The notes beneath the pieces were generated by a model. The model made no database searches. It was given only the letters and a program-made list of their open reading frames with translations, and was not told where the DNA came from. The translations under genes and the position numbers were made by a program. Below are positions 34,227-45,630 of a stretch of DNA of 59,014 nucleotides, in pieces; position 1 is the first letter of the stretch, and the number at the start of each line of letters is the position of its first letter. Origin of the DNA: Planctomycetota bacterium. GTDB lineage: Bacteria; Planctomycetota; Phycisphaerae; SM23-33. The stretch is from contig JAAYCO010000009.1 in NCBI GenBank assembly GCA_012729725.1, positions 1 through 59,014 of the forward strand, read 5' to 3'.

Positions 34227-34850
34227 ATGGAAGCCCCCCACAGAGATTCCGAAAAACACCTGCAAATTCGCCGGCACTACGAGTGGCGAATAACACCAGA
34301 TCGCCAGAACCACGAGATTCTCGACTGGGCCAGCCCGTTTTCGCAGATGACTCGGTTCGCCGTGCTGGCCGACAATGTGCCCCTCGCTGGCAAGTCGCTG
34401 CTGGACATCGGCTGCGGGCTTGGCGACCTGCTGGGTTTTCTGAACTCGCGGGACATCCCGGTTGATTACACCGGCGTTGACGTCTCGCCGCGAATGGTCG
34501 AAGAGGCCGCCAAGCGCCACGGCGGCAAATTCATGCACATGGATGTATTCGCGGATGATTGCCCGCTTGAAGCCGGCAGTTTCGACGTGGTTTACAGCTC
34601 CGGCGCGTTTAACCTGAACCTTGGCAACAACCTCGAGTTCATGCCGCGCGCCCTTGAGCGGATGCTGCACCTGGCCCGCGGCAGCATGGCCGTCAACCTG
34701 CTGCACTGCCGATGCTGCACGGATGACCCGGTCTACTTCCACCACGACCCCGCAAACATCCTGCGAATGCTCGACAAGCTGCCCTGCAGCGTGCTTCTTC
34801 TGGACGACTACCTGCCCAACGACTTCACCGTCATCTGTCGGAAGCAGTAG
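34227..34850 (+). CDS. Class I SAM-dependent methyltransferase
   Basis: About 207 residues with a methyltransferase domain: motif I LLDIGCGLGDLL, an acidic residue in YTGVDVSPRM, and the FDVVYSSGAFN segment. The substrate is unknown. A longer reading from 34167 overlaps the upstream gene by 32 bases; the ATG at 34227, with GAGGAA upstream, is preferred. A Cys-rich stretch LLHCRCCTDDP near residue 155 is unusual for this family. It is convergent with the decarboxylase gene, which ends four bases away. Confidence 0.82.
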   Translation: MEAPHRDSEKHLQIRRHYEWRITPDRQNHEILDWASPFSQMTRFAVLADNVPLAGKSLLDIGCGLGDLLGFLNSRDIPVDYTGVDVSPRMVEEAAKRHGGKFMHMDVFADDCPLEAGSFDVVYSSGAFNLNLGNNLEFMPRALERMLHLARGSMAVNLLHCRCCTDDPVYFHHDPANILRMLDKLPCSVLLLDDYLPNDFTVICRKQ

Positions 34851-34854
34851 GAGC

Positions 34855-36069
34855 CTAAACGACTATCACCTTCGCCGGGGCGATGCCGTTGAAGAATATC
34901 GCGCTGGCGCAGCTATACGCGCCGATATTCGGCACGTAAATCACGTTGCCGACATCAAGCTCGGGCAGTTCCTGGCTCATCGAGATGGTGTCGAAGCTGT
35001 CGCACGTCGGGCCGGCAAGAATGCTGAGGTACTTCTGCGTCTTGACCAGCGTGCGGAACTCGTACTTCGCGTGGTCGAAAACCATTCCAGAAAAGTCGCC
35101 GTAGACGCCGTCGTCAAGATAGTAATAGTTCTTGTTATTGCGGATCGACCTTCCGACTACCCGCGTAATCAGCATGCCCGCCGGGCCGACAATAGATCTG
35201 CCCGGCTCGGCGATGATCTGGATATCCTTGGGGAACAACCTGTCAAGTTCCCTGGTGATGCGGGGGCCGAAAGTATCAACGCTGATGGCGTCGTCGCGGA
35301 AATGCTTGATCGGAAAACCGCCGCCAATGTTGATCATGCCGATGGAAAGGCCCTCTGCCGACGCCTGCCTGACAAGGCCTGCCGTCGTTTCGAAGGCGCG
35401 AAGATAGTTCTCGATATTCGTGCACTGGCTGCCCACGTGGAAGCTGATGCCCGCCGGCTTAAGCCCGAGGCTGCGGGCCTTGAGCAACATGGGGATGATC
35501 TGGTCTTCGTCGGCGCCGAACTTCAGCGACAACTCGACAATGCTGCCGACGTTGGCCACCTTCATCCTGGCCATCACGCGGCAGCCCGGATGGTTCTTGG
35601 CGATCTTGTACAACTCGGGCTCGTTGTCGAAGGTGACGAAGTCCACCTTGGCCTTTCGCGCGTACTGAAGCGCCTCGGGCCGCTTGATGGTGTTGGCGAA
35701 TATTATGCGGTCCGGGCTGACCCCGTGGTCAAGCACGTGTCGTATTTCGTTTTCGCTTGCCACGTCGAAACAGCTTCCAAGTCCGGCAAGTGTTTCAATG
35801 ATGTCCCCGTGCGGATTGGCCTTGATCGCATAGTAAGGCTGAACTCTGGGCATAAGCCGGCGGAATCGCGCGTACTCCAGCTCCAGCGCCGACTTTGATA
35901 TGACCATAAGCGGCGTGCCGTGCAGCTTGATCAGCGCGCCGATGCGCTTGGGCAGAGGCAGCTTCATTATCGAAGCCGGTGTTTTATGCACGCCACGCGG
36001 CACGAATTGCGAAGGCCTCAGAAGACTCTCACTGCATTCCCTGGAAGCTTTGCGGGCGGGTCTGGACAT
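34855..36069 (-). CDS. Ornithine/lysine-type decarboxylase, alanine-racemase-fold PLP enzyme
   Basis: A 404-residue fold-III PLP decarboxylase of the eukaryotic-type ornithine decarboxylase group. The PLP Lys is in YYAIKANPHG. SFHVGSQ, NIGGGFP, and AEPGRS bind the cofactor phosphate. The catalytic Cys/Asp pair is in AGPTCDSFD. It makes putrescine or cadaverine as the first step to polyamines; substrate choice between ornithine and lysine cannot be read by eye. The start at 36069 has AAGGAA upstream. An ATG in the middle of the N-terminal extension (residue 35) is an alternative. It has its own probable promoter. Confidence 0.88.
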   Translation of the reverse strand: MSRPARKASRECSESLLRPSQFVPRGVHKTPASIMKLPLPKRIGALIKLHGTPLMVISKSALELEYARFRRLMPRVQPYYAIKANPHGDIIETLAGLGSCFDVASENEIRHVLDHGVSPDRIIFANTIKRPEALQYARKAKVDFVTFDNEPELYKIAKNHPGCRVMARMKVANVGSIVELSLKFGADEDQIIPMLLKARSLGLKPAGISFHVGSQCTNIENYLRAFETTAGLVRQASAEGLSIGMINIGGGFPIKHFRDDAISVDTFGPRITRELDRLFPKDIQIIAEPGRSIVGPAGMLITRVVGRSIRNNKNYYYLDDGVYGDFSGMVFDHAKYEFRTLVKTQKYLSILAGPTCDSFDTISMSQELPELDVGNVIYVPNIGAYSCASAIFFNGIAPAKVIVV

Positions 36070-36085
36070 TGTGTTCCTTAACCTA

Positions 36086-36114
36086 AACCTATGCCTGACG
36101 GCCAGTTAAGTCAA
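36086..36114 (-). promoter_or_regulatory. Probable promoter of the decarboxylase gene
   Basis: Reading on the minus strand, TTGACT (36114-36109) and TAGGTT (36091-36086) are spaced by 17 bases. The leader would be short, about 10 bases, containing AAGGAA. Confidence 0.45.
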
Positions 36115-36116
36115 GA

Positions 36117-36163
36117 GCCCCAGTGAACTGTTCACCGGGGCCTCTGTCGCGTCATGCACAGAG
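36117..36163. promoter_or_regulatory. Two tandem palindromes in the decarboxylase/M16 divergent region
   Basis: A palindrome at 36117-36141 pairs 11 bases on each side of a CTG centre with one mismatch. Next to it, seven bases at 36141-36147 pair with 36157-36163. They sit directly upstream of the decarboxylase -35 box and between two divergent promoters. They could be operators or RNA hairpins. The 235-base gap 36070-36304 holds nothing else that I recognise. Confidence 0.4.
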
Positions 36164-36247
36164 GAATATATCGCGCCGAGGGGGGTGTCAACAAAACAAA
36201 CTTCAACATGTGGTTTTTTTACCCAATGGGCGGAACAATCCTATTGG

Positions 36248-36276
36248 TTTACGTCGGCGGTCGATGCGGCTAGAAT
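36248..36276 (+). promoter_or_regulatory. Probable promoter of the M16-M16-murD operon
   Basis: TTTACG at 36248-36253 and TAGAAT at 36271-36276 are 17 bases apart. It lies inside the longest open reading of the first M16 gene, which supports the later GTG start at 36305. Confidence 0.45.
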
Positions 36277-36304
36277 CTCACGCTGCCTTTTGAAATGGAA
36301 ACAG

Positions 36305-37558
36305 GTGAGCCAGAATTTGTTCATCCGCGAGATGCCTAACGGCATGACTCTGCTGGGCCAGCCGATGGAAGGCGTTTCGTCGGCGGCAATGACCCTGCTT
36401 GTACCGCTCGGTTCGGCGCATGACCCTGCCGGGCTCGAAGGCGGCGCGTCCATCCTCTGCGAATGGATGTTCCGCGGAGCGGGCGACATGGACAGCCGCC
36501 GGCTTAACGACGCCTTGGACGAGCTTGGCGCCGAACATTCCGAATGTGTTCTCAGCGAGCACCTTCAGTTCTCCAGCGCCCAACTGGGCGTCAACCTGCA
36601 CCAGGTTCTGCGAATCTACGCCGACATAATCCGCAGGCCCACGCTCGATGACGCCGCCTTCGAGCCCTGCCGCGAGCTTACCCTGGCCGATCTCGAATCG
36701 CTTGAGGATGAGCCGGCGCGAAAGTGCAGCCTGCTGCTTGCCGAAAACTTCTATCCCTGGCCGCTGGGGCGAAGCATTTACGGCTCGCGTGAAAGCCTTT
36801 GCTCTGCCTCGGCGTCGACGCTTCGCAGCCACGCGCTTGGGGGTATGTCGCCGCGGGGCGCGATTATCGCCGTTGCGGGAAACATCGACTGGCCCGCATT
36901 CTGCGCGCAGACGCAGGACCTTTTCGAAGACTGGCGAACGCCCCCCCAAGACCCCATAAACGTTCAGCCCGCCCGCCGCGGATGCGCGTTTCTCAAAAAG
37001 GATTCGTCGCAGGTCTACATCTCGCTGGCGCACAAGTCGGTGACGGTTGGGCACAAGCTCTATTACGCCGCCAGGCTGGCTGAATCGGTGCTATCGGGCG
37101 GCATGAGCAGCCGGCTGATGGACGAGCTTCGCGACAAGCGCGGGCTCGTTTACAGCGTCAACAGCCGGTATCACTCGCTCAAGGAGCATGCCGGCATTTT
37201 CACCACCGCCGGAACCACCCCCCAGCGAGCCCAGCAGACGCTTGATGTCATGATCGACGTAATGGCGCGCCTCGGCGAGGGCGTAACCGACGAGGAGCTT
37301 GCCCGATCGAAGGCCCAACTCAAGAGCTTTCTGATAATGCAGGGCGAATCGACATCATCGAGATCGGCGGCCCTTGCCGGCGACTGGTACTTCCTGCGCC
37401 GACTTCGAACGCTCGATGAACTATCCTCGGCGGTGGACAGCGTTACCACCGACGAGCTTGTGGAATATGCAACGCAGTTTCCGGCGCGTGACTTCACGGT
37501 GGTTCTGGTTGGTCCCGACGAGTTGAAGCTTCCCAGAGGTGCAAGACATGCGCTTTGA
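36305..37558 (+). CDS. M16-family peptidase-like protein lacking the zinc motif
   Basis: About 417 residues of the insulinase/M16 fold. The HxxEH zinc site is replaced by ILCEW within GGASILCEWMFRGA, so both His are lost and the chain should be non-catalytic. The C-terminal domain keeps the Arg/Tyr substrate-clamp region DKRGLVYSVNSRY. In two-chain M16B enzymes one subunit is inactive and one active; the next gene encodes the active type. GTG at 36305 is chosen because it follows a likely promoter and directly precedes the conserved start; a GTG at 36185 is possible. It overlaps the next gene by 11 bases. Confidence 0.85.
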   Translation: MSQNLFIREMPNGMTLLGQPMEGVSSAAMTLLVPLGSAHDPAGLEGGASILCEWMFRGAGDMDSRRLNDALDELGAEHSECVLSEHLQFSSAQLGVNLHQVLRIYADIIRRPTLDDAAFEPCRELTLADLESLEDEPARKCSLLLAENFYPWPLGRSIYGSRESLCSASASTLRSHALGGMSPRGAIIAVAGNIDWPAFCAQTQDLFEDWRTPPQDPINVQPARRGCAFLKKDSSQVYISLAHKSVTVGHKLYYAARLAESVLSGGMSSRLMDELRDKRGLVYSVNSRYHSLKEHAGIFTTAGTTPQRAQQTLDVMIDVMARLGEGVTDEELARSKAQLKSFLIMQGESTSSRSAALAGDWYFLRRLRTLDELSSAVDSVTTDELVEYATQFPARDFTVVLVGPDELKLPRGARHAL

Positions 37559-38777
37559 CCATACGACATTGCCAAACGGACTGACCGTGCTTGCCGAATC
37601 GAATCCCGCGGCGGCGACGGCGGCGCTGGGCTTCTTCGTCAAGACGGGAAGCAGAGACGAATCGCCGGAGGCATCCGGCGTAAGCCATTTCCTTGAGCAC
37701 ATGATGTTCAAGGGCACGGGTCGCAGAACCACCGCCCAGGTCAACCGCCAGTTCGACGAGATCGGCGCCGACTACAACGCGGCCACCACTGAAGAAACGA
37801 CCGTTTACTATGCATCGGTGCTAAGCGAACACCTGCCGAAGTTGATCGACCTGATGGCGGACATAATGCAGCCGGCCCTTCGCGAGGAGGATTTCAGCAC
37901 GGAAAAAAGCGTGATTCTGGAAGAAATCGCGCTTTACGAAGACCAGCCGAGATTCCGCGTTTACGACACGCTTATGTCGCTGTATTTCGGTTCTCATCCG
38001 CTGGGCAACGTGATACTCGGCACGCCCCGCACTATCGCCGCCATGACGACCGGACAGATGATGGAGTATTTCCGCAGGCGGTACTCGCCGTCGAACATCG
38101 TGCTTGCGGCAGCGGGCAAGGTGGACTTCGCGTGGCTGAGCGAATCGGCCCACAGGCTTTGCGGCCACTGGAGCGGCCAACAGACCGCGCCTCGCGTTGC
38201 GCAAGTTCCGGCCGGCGCGTCTGGAAGGCAGATTCTGCACGACGCCCGCCTGGCAAGGGAACACGTCGGTTTCATGTCTCCCGCGCCAAGCGCACAGGAC
38301 GACGATCGATTCGCCGCGCAGGTTCTGTCGGCCATCGTTGGCGACGACACCGGAAGCATGCTCTACTATGATCTGGTTGAGACCGCCATGGTCGATGAAA
38401 TAAGCCTTGGGCACGCAGCCATGGACGGCGCAGGCGTGTTCATGACATTTCTGTCGGCGGATCCGCGCAAGGCCAAGGCCGCTGTTGAAGCAACCGGCAA
38501 TACAATAAGACGCTTCATGCACGACGGCCCGACGGACAGTCAACTGACCGCCGCCAGAAACAAGATCGCCACTGGCATTACACTTAAAGGCGAACTGCCC
38601 ATGGGCAGGCTGGCGGATATTGCCGGCGATTGGGTGTACCGCAACGACTACATGCCGCTGGAAGACCAGATAGCCCGTCTTCTGGCGGTTGATTGCGACG
38701 ACGTTCGCCAGGTTGCCGCCCGGTATGATCCGGCCTCGGCGGCTATGCTTGCATTGGGCCCTTTGGAGAATTTATGA
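37548..38777 (+). CDS. M16-family zinc metallopeptidase
   Basis: About 409 residues. The zinc motif HFLEH (HxxEH) is in GVSHFLEHMMFKGT, and the third ligand Glu is in SVILEEIALYEDQ, about 75 residues later as expected. The second M16 domain follows in the C-terminal half. It probably pairs with the preceding zinc-less chain, like bacterial M16B heterodimers and mitochondrial processing peptidase. AGAGG precedes the ATG at 37548; a GTG at 37539 is an alternative. Its stop overlaps the murD start by four bases. No signal peptide is seen. Confidence 0.92.
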   Translation: MRFDHTTLPNGLTVLAESNPAAATAALGFFVKTGSRDESPEASGVSHFLEHMMFKGTGRRTTAQVNRQFDEIGADYNAATTEETTVYYASVLSEHLPKLIDLMADIMQPALREEDFSTEKSVILEEIALYEDQPRFRVYDTLMSLYFGSHPLGNVILGTPRTIAAMTTGQMMEYFRRRYSPSNIVLAAAGKVDFAWLSESAHRLCGHWSGQQTAPRVAQVPAGASGRQILHDARLAREHVGFMSPAPSAQDDDRFAAQVLSAIVGDDTGSMLYYDLVETAMVDEISLGHAAMDGAGVFMTFLSADPRKAKAAVEATGNTIRRFMHDGPTDSQLTAARNKIATGITLKGELPMGRLADIAGDWVYRNDYMPLEDQIARLLAVDCDDVRQVAARYDPASAAMLALGPLENL

Positions 38778-40159
38778 AGAGGCGAGATCTCAAGGAAGAG
38801 CGTGCCGCAGCCGAGTCACCGGCGGGCAAGAGAGTCACAGTAGTCGGCCTGGGCCGATTCGGAGGCGGCCTTGGCGTCACGAAATGGCTGGTCGCCCAGG
38901 GCGCCCGCGTCACGGTATCTGATAAGGCAAATGCACGGGATCTTGCCGAATCGCTGGCCCAACTTGAAGGGCTCGACGTCGAACTGCACCTTGGCGGCCA
39001 TGCCGACGAAGACTTCCTCAACGCCGACCTTCTTGTGGTCAGCCCCGCGGTGGACCCCAACATGCCCCTGCTTCAGAAAGCGGCGCAGGCGGGAATTCCC
39101 CGAACCAGCGAGATAAACCTCTTCATGGAACGCTGCCCCGCGCCCATGGTGGGAATAACCGGCAGTGTGGGCAAGAGCACCACTTCGGCGATGACGGCAG
39201 CGATTTTGTCCACGAAATTCACAACGCATCTGGGCGGCAATATCGGAAAGAGCCTCCTGGAAACGCTGGACCAGATCGAAGCCACGCACATCGTTGTGCT
39301 GGAGCTTTCAAGCTTCCAACTGGAGCAGTTATCGCTGATCGCCCTGAGCCCATACGTTGCCGTGGTTACAAACGTCGCGCCGAACCATCTGGACCGTCAC
39401 GGCACAATGGATGCATACTGCCAGGCCAAGAAAAACATATTCCGGTTTCAGCGTCACAGCGACGTGCTGGTGCTTAACGCGAATGATCCGATTGTCGCGT
39501 CATGGGCGGCCGAGGCGCCTGGAAGGGTCGAGTTCTTCCAGGGATCTCTGCTGATAGACGGCGAGGCTGCTGCCCCGGAACTCTCGACCGATCCGCCGAA
39601 GCGGTTCAACCTGCCAACGCCCGGCGAACACAACCAGACCAACGCTCAGGCGGCATGGACCGCCGCCAAGCAGTTCGGAGTGACTTGGGAAGAGGCCCAG
39701 AAGGCGTTGATGCAGTATTCGTCGCTACCCCACCGCCTTCAGTACGTGGCCAATCGCGACGGCGTGAAGTACTACAACGATTCAAAGTGCACAACCCCCG
39801 GAGGCGCGATTGTAGCGCTTCGGTCGTTCGAGGCAGGCAAAACGATCATTATCGCCGGCGGGTACGACAAGGGCGTCGAGTTTGACGAGCTTGGCAGCGA
39901 GATCGCCGCCCGCGCAAAGGCGGTGGTGCTGCTTGGGGCGACCGCCGACAAAATCGCCATGTCCATCGAGCCGCACAGGGTGGAAGGCCGCCCGGTTGTT
40001 ATGCGGGCCTCGGACCTTGGCGATGCGGTGCGCCTGGCCAGACAGATCGCCCAGGAAGGCGACGTGGTCCTGCTTTCGCCCGCCTGCGCCAGTTACGACA
40101 TGTTCATCAACTATGAACAGCGGGGAGAGCTGTTCGTTAAGCTTGTAACGGGGGCCTGA
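38774..40159 (+). CDS. murD: UDP-N-acetylmuramoyl-L-alanine--D-glutamate ligase
   Basis: Adds D-Glu to UDP-MurNAc-L-Ala in peptidoglycan precursor synthesis in the cytoplasm. The 461 residues show the MurD order: N-terminal UDP-binding domain (about 10-110), ATP-binding domain with the P-loop GITGSVGKSTTSAM, NHLDRHGTMDAY, and the C-terminal domain with YYNDSKCTTPGG and SPACASYDMF near the end. The ATGA overlap with the M16 gene indicates coupling. No other mur genes are adjacent, so it is outside the usual dcw cluster. Confidence 0.94.
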   Translation: MKRRDLKEERAAAESPAGKRVTVVGLGRFGGGLGVTKWLVAQGARVTVSDKANARDLAESLAQLEGLDVELHLGGHADEDFLNADLLVVSPAVDPNMPLLQKAAQAGIPRTSEINLFMERCPAPMVGITGSVGKSTTSAMTAAILSTKFTTHLGGNIGKSLLETLDQIEATHIVVLELSSFQLEQLSLIALSPYVAVVTNVAPNHLDRHGTMDAYCQAKKNIFRFQRHSDVLVLNANDPIVASWAAEAPGRVEFFQGSLLIDGEAAAPELSTDPPKRFNLPTPGEHNQTNAQAAWTAAKQFGVTWEEAQKALMQYSSLPHRLQYVANRDGVKYYNDSKCTTPGGAIVALRSFEAGKTIIIAGGYDKGVEFDELGSEIAARAKAVVLLGATADKIAMSIEPHRVEGRPVVMRASDLGDAVRLARQIAQEGDVVLLSPACASYDMFINYEQRGELFVKLVTGA

Positions 40160-40193
40160 TCTGCGCCCGCTCGTCGCGCAGAGTCCGGCGGAA

Positions 40194-40222
40194 TTGACAT
40201 AACGGTCGCATGTCAGTAGCAT
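40194..40222 (+). promoter_or_regulatory. Sigma-70 promoter of the lipoprotein-histidine kinase pair
   Basis: A perfect TTGACA at 40194-40199 and TAGCAT at 40217-40222 are spaced by 17 bases, 33 bases before the lipoprotein start. Confidence 0.6.
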
Positions 40223-40254
40223 GAAGTATCGGCCTGGGCGCCAGGCCGGCTTGG

Positions 40255-41136
40255 ATGAATCTGATGCGGACTGCTATATCAATTCTACTGGCGATGATTC
40301 TGTGCCCCGCAGGCTGCAAGCCTGAAGAGGAGTTGCAGCAGGCAGCGCCGGAGAGCCCTTCCTGGAACGAGTCGTTTCCGCAGGCGCAGGCGAAGCCTGA
40401 GGACCATTTCATCTACGTCGTTCAATTGAAGATGATAACGGTGGAGGTTCCTGTCGGCGCTGCCAGCGGTTCTGATGATCTGTGGAGCCACCTTGACGAG
40501 GAACCGGTTCACCTTTACCAGGCTTCTCTTGGTCGCAACGGGTTCCGAGTTGGCAGGGCATCGGCTCAAAGCTGGCCCGAGATAAGGCGAACGCTGCAGC
40601 GTCTTACCGGCGCCGAGGCAAGCGAGTCCAGCATGTGGACCCTTCCGAACACAAGCCTGACGATAGTGCTCAAGAGTCGCCAGGGCGAACAGACCATATT
40701 CACTTCCATGCAGGACCGCACGCTGAGCGGGATGGATTATCCCGCCGGCGACAACCTTCTCACTGTGCAGTGCAACTTCAACGCTGATGAGCCCGATCAT
40801 GTCGTGATGATCGCCCAGCCGCAAATTCGCACGCTTCGATCCGCCCCCCAGATCGTACAAGATTCAAACTCGCTGATGATCGTGCACCGGCCAAAGGTGT
40901 TCAACTTTCCTCAGTTGACGTTCCAGTTGTCGGTGCCGAACAATGACCTGGTGATAGTCGGACCCGGCGACGAGGCGCGACGTCCCGGAAGCGTGGCGAA
41001 CCATTTTCTCATGACTGAGAAGCAGGGTCTGCCGTTTGAAACTGTGTTGATCATGATTCCCAGCATAACCCGCGCCGCGTCCAGGCCGACTACCCTGGAA
41101 ACGCCGCGATCGGCGGATGCGATTCCTTCTACGTGA
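40255..41136 (+). CDS. Hypothetical lipoprotein
   Basis: A 293-residue protein with a type II signal peptide; the lipobox is CPAGC, with the lipidated Cys near residue 21. The mature part is acidic/polar at first, then mixed beta-rich, with no repeat or family recognised. ATG codons at 40255 and 40264 are both possible. It is co-directional with, and eight bases before, a histidine kinase, and both lie behind a strong promoter. It might be an accessory sensor or simply a neighbour. Confidence 0.75.
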   Translation: MNLMRTAISILLAMILCPAGCKPEEELQQAAPESPSWNESFPQAQAKPEDHFIYVVQLKMITVEVPVGAASGSDDLWSHLDEEPVHLYQASLGRNGFRVGRASAQSWPEIRRTLQRLTGAEASESSMWTLPNTSLTIVLKSRQGEQTIFTSMQDRTLSGMDYPAGDNLLTVQCNFNADEPDHVVMIAQPQIRTLRSAPQIVQDSNSLMIVHRPKVFNFPQLTFQLSVPNNDLVIVGPGDEARRPGSVANHFLMTEKQGLPFETVLIMIPSITRAASRPTTLETPRSADAIPST

Positions 41137-41143
41137 CGCCCAG

Positions 41144-42229
41144 ATGATTAATGATTCGATGACATCCGCTGGTCCTGGCGATTTTTATCGCGACCTTGTT
41201 CAGCACGCGGCAGTGGCGCTGGTGGCTGCCGACGCGAACTTCAACATCGTCTGCATCAACTCCAACGCCGAACACCTGTTGAACGTTCGCGTCGGCGACA
41301 TGCTGGGCCAGCCAATGGCGAATGTTGTGCCGCCCGAACGCCGCAAGCTGTTCAACCGCCTGATACGCAGGACCATGCTGCGAAACGTCTCCAGCGAATT
41401 CACCATAAGGTTGCCCGACGCGAACGGGGAACACAGGCACCTTCATGTTGTTCTTTCGTGCGTGCCCGGCGGCACGGGCGGGTCGGCAGGCGTAACGGCC
41501 TGGGTGGTGGATCAGACCAACCGCATTCGCGTTGACGAGCGATTGGCGCAAGCCGAGAAAATGGCGTCTCTGGGAACCCTTGCCGGAGGCGTTGCGCACC
41601 ATTTCAACAACATCCTGGGCGGCGTTGCCACTTTCGTCGATTTCGCGCTGACAAGCGGCGATGTTTCTTCCATGCGGCGGGCATTGCAGATGACGGCTGA
41701 GGCTTCCTCGCGGGCCGCCAACATCACGCAGTCGCTTCTAAGCTTCGCCAGCAAAGACACCCACCGCTTCGACATGGCGGACCTTACCGAAGTAGTGCTG
41801 ACGTTCGTTCACCTGGTGGAAAGGCCGCTGGCCGAGAAGAACATTCGCGCCCAGGTGGACCTGCGCCCGGTGCCCATACTTGCCGTCGAAGCCAACCGCA
41901 TGCACCAGGTTCTGGGCAATCTGCTGACCAACGCCGAAGAATCAATGCCCAACGGCGGCACAATCACCATTGCCATCGATCGCGAAGGTGATGAGGTCCG
42001 GCTGAGCTTTTCGGATACCGGTAGCGGCATAGAAAGCCGGCACCTGCCACTGGTCTTCGAACCGTTCTTCACCACCAAGGGCCTTCTGTCCGGCGGAAAC
42101 AAGGCTAATCCGGGTCTGGGCTTGTCCGTCGTGCACGGCATCATCACGGACATGGGCGGCCGAATCACCGTCGAAAGCAAGCTTAGCGAGTGGACCCGCT
42201 TCACCATTTTTCTGCCGCTCAAAGAATAG
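41144..42229 (+). CDS. PAS-domain sensor histidine kinase, soluble
   Basis: About 361 residues with no membrane helix. A PAS domain is at about residues 10-125, a dimerisation/phosphoacceptor helix carries the His in LAGGVAHHFNNILGG, and a HATPase domain at the C-terminus contains NLLTNAEESMP (N box), FSDTGSGIE (G1) and GLGLSVVHGI (G2). The H-box HHFNNIL type resembles NtrB-like kinases. No response regulator is adjacent; a NarL-type regulator lies 4 kb downstream but is of a class usually paired with HisKA_3 kinases. The ATG at 41144 is preferred over 41117, which overlaps the lipoprotein gene. Confidence 0.88.
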   Translation: MINDSMTSAGPGDFYRDLVQHAAVALVAADANFNIVCINSNAEHLLNVRVGDMLGQPMANVVPPERRKLFNRLIRRTMLRNVSSEFTIRLPDANGEHRHLHVVLSCVPGGTGGSAGVTAWVVDQTNRIRVDERLAQAEKMASLGTLAGGVAHHFNNILGGVATFVDFALTSGDVSSMRRALQMTAEASSRAANITQSLLSFASKDTHRFDMADLTEVVLTFVHLVERPLAEKNIRAQVDLRPVPILAVEANRMHQVLGNLLTNAEESMPNGGTITIAIDREGDEVRLSFSDTGSGIESRHLPLVFEPFFTTKGLLSGGNKANPGLGLSVVHGIITDMGGRITVESKLSEWTRFTIFLPLKE

Positions 42230-42338
42230 TCTCACACCTTTTCGCCGCAGCACATCACAGTGGTTATCCAGGCAGTGAATGCGATTGTCACCACAGGTAT
42301 TATGCCAATGTGTACATTCGATTCTAACCCCAATAGCA

Positions 42339-42382
42339 AGGCGTTCCGGAAAGCCTGCACAAGTGGGCTTCCAGGAACGCCT
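42339..42382. terminator. Hairpin between the convergent kinase and gdhA genes
   Basis: Nine perfect base pairs (42339-42347 with 42374-42382) extend inward with mispaired but largely complementary bases. No T-run follows on either side, so it is a terminator candidate by position only. The 194-base gap holds no gene. Confidence 0.45.
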
Positions 42383-42423
42383 CGTTCAAGCAACCTGCGA
42401 AGATCCGCGTTCTGTTGATGCGG

Positions 42424-44608
<2,185 letters not shown>

Positions 44609-44724
44609 GGTCCGCATGCCGGCCGGGCCGCACATCGCATTTCTCAAACGGCTGTAGTTGAGCAACCCCTTCGTCCGATAATCAATACATCAAGGTGCGG
44701 TTAGCTTACGGAGAGGTGAAAACC

Positions 44725-45570
44725 GTGATATATGCGACATTTGCAGTTTGGATGATCCTGATTATTTCGGCGGGCATGGGTGTTCAGTGGTTGTGGCGCC
44801 GTCTTATAAGCCCAGGATGGGTCAGTTGGGCGCTGCTTCCGGGCACGATAGTTTCCGAGATGTCCTACATTTTCGGCTGCCTGATAACCGGCGGCGAGAT
44901 CCGCCGAGCCCGCATAATGCCCGACATGCAGGAGAAGGACAAGGAACCACAGGCCCCCACTGAGGCCGCTCCCAAGCTCAGGCTGGTCGGGCCTATTGTC
45001 GCCTCGCTGATATGCATTGCGGCATGCGGTGCGGGAATCATCATTTCCAACCAGTTCTTCGGGCAGGAAGTCATCAGCAAGTTCGAGGCGTCAGCGCCTC
45101 TGGGTGTTCAGCCAACCAATGAGCAGACACAAGCAACGGTTCAGCAGGCGCTGCCCGGCGATTGGAATTCGTTCTGGAATCAGCTTGAAGGACAAGTGAG
45201 GCTCATTCGCCGCACGTTGCAGGCATGGGGCGGGCTGGATTGGTTGCAGTGGCATGTTCCGCTGTTCGTGTACCTTGTGGTCTGCCTTGCCGTGCGGATG
45301 GCCCCCGCGGGCCGGCCGTTCGTGCCGACTCTGCTGGCGGTGGTGCTCATAGCCGGCGTGATTCGCATTGTCGGCCTCATGAACACCCAGTTTGAGAACA
45401 TCATGCAGAACCTCTGGCCACTGCTTACGTACGTGTGGTCTACGTTGCTTCTGCTGCTGGTGATATCGCTGTTGCTGCACGCCATTGTCGGCGTTGGCAA
45501 GTCGATGCTGGATTCCACCGCCAGCGGCCCAGCCCAGGGCGGAAAGAAATCGGCGAAGGCCGATGCGTAG
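44725..45570 (+). CDS. Six-helix membrane protein of unknown function
   Basis: About 281 residues with six predicted membrane helices (about 3-22, 28-52, 88-112, 175-195, 200-222 and 235-262) and a C-terminal Lys-rich tail. Helices 3 and 4 are separated by a hydrophilic loop of about 60 residues. No family is recognised. GTG at 44725 is chosen because GGAGAGG lies eight bases upstream; an upstream GTG at 44695 lacks this. A terminator-like hairpin follows 60 bases after the stop. Confidence 0.75.
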   Translation: MIYATFAVWMILIISAGMGVQWLWRRLISPGWVSWALLPGTIVSEMSYIFGCLITGGEIRRARIMPDMQEKDKEPQAPTEAAPKLRLVGPIVASLICIAACGAGIIISNQFFGQEVISKFEASAPLGVQPTNEQTQATVQQALPGDWNSFWNQLEGQVRLIRRTLQAWGGLDWLQWHVPLFVYLVVCLAVRMAPAGRPFVPTLLAVVLIAGVIRIVGLMNTQFENIMQNLWPLLTYVWSTLLLLLVISLLLHAIVGVGKSMLDSTASGPAQGGKKSAKADA

Positions 45571-45630
45571 GATAATCACGGAATCTTTCGCGCTTCACTT
45601 GATTTGCCGATTGCGCGCCTAGAATTAAAT

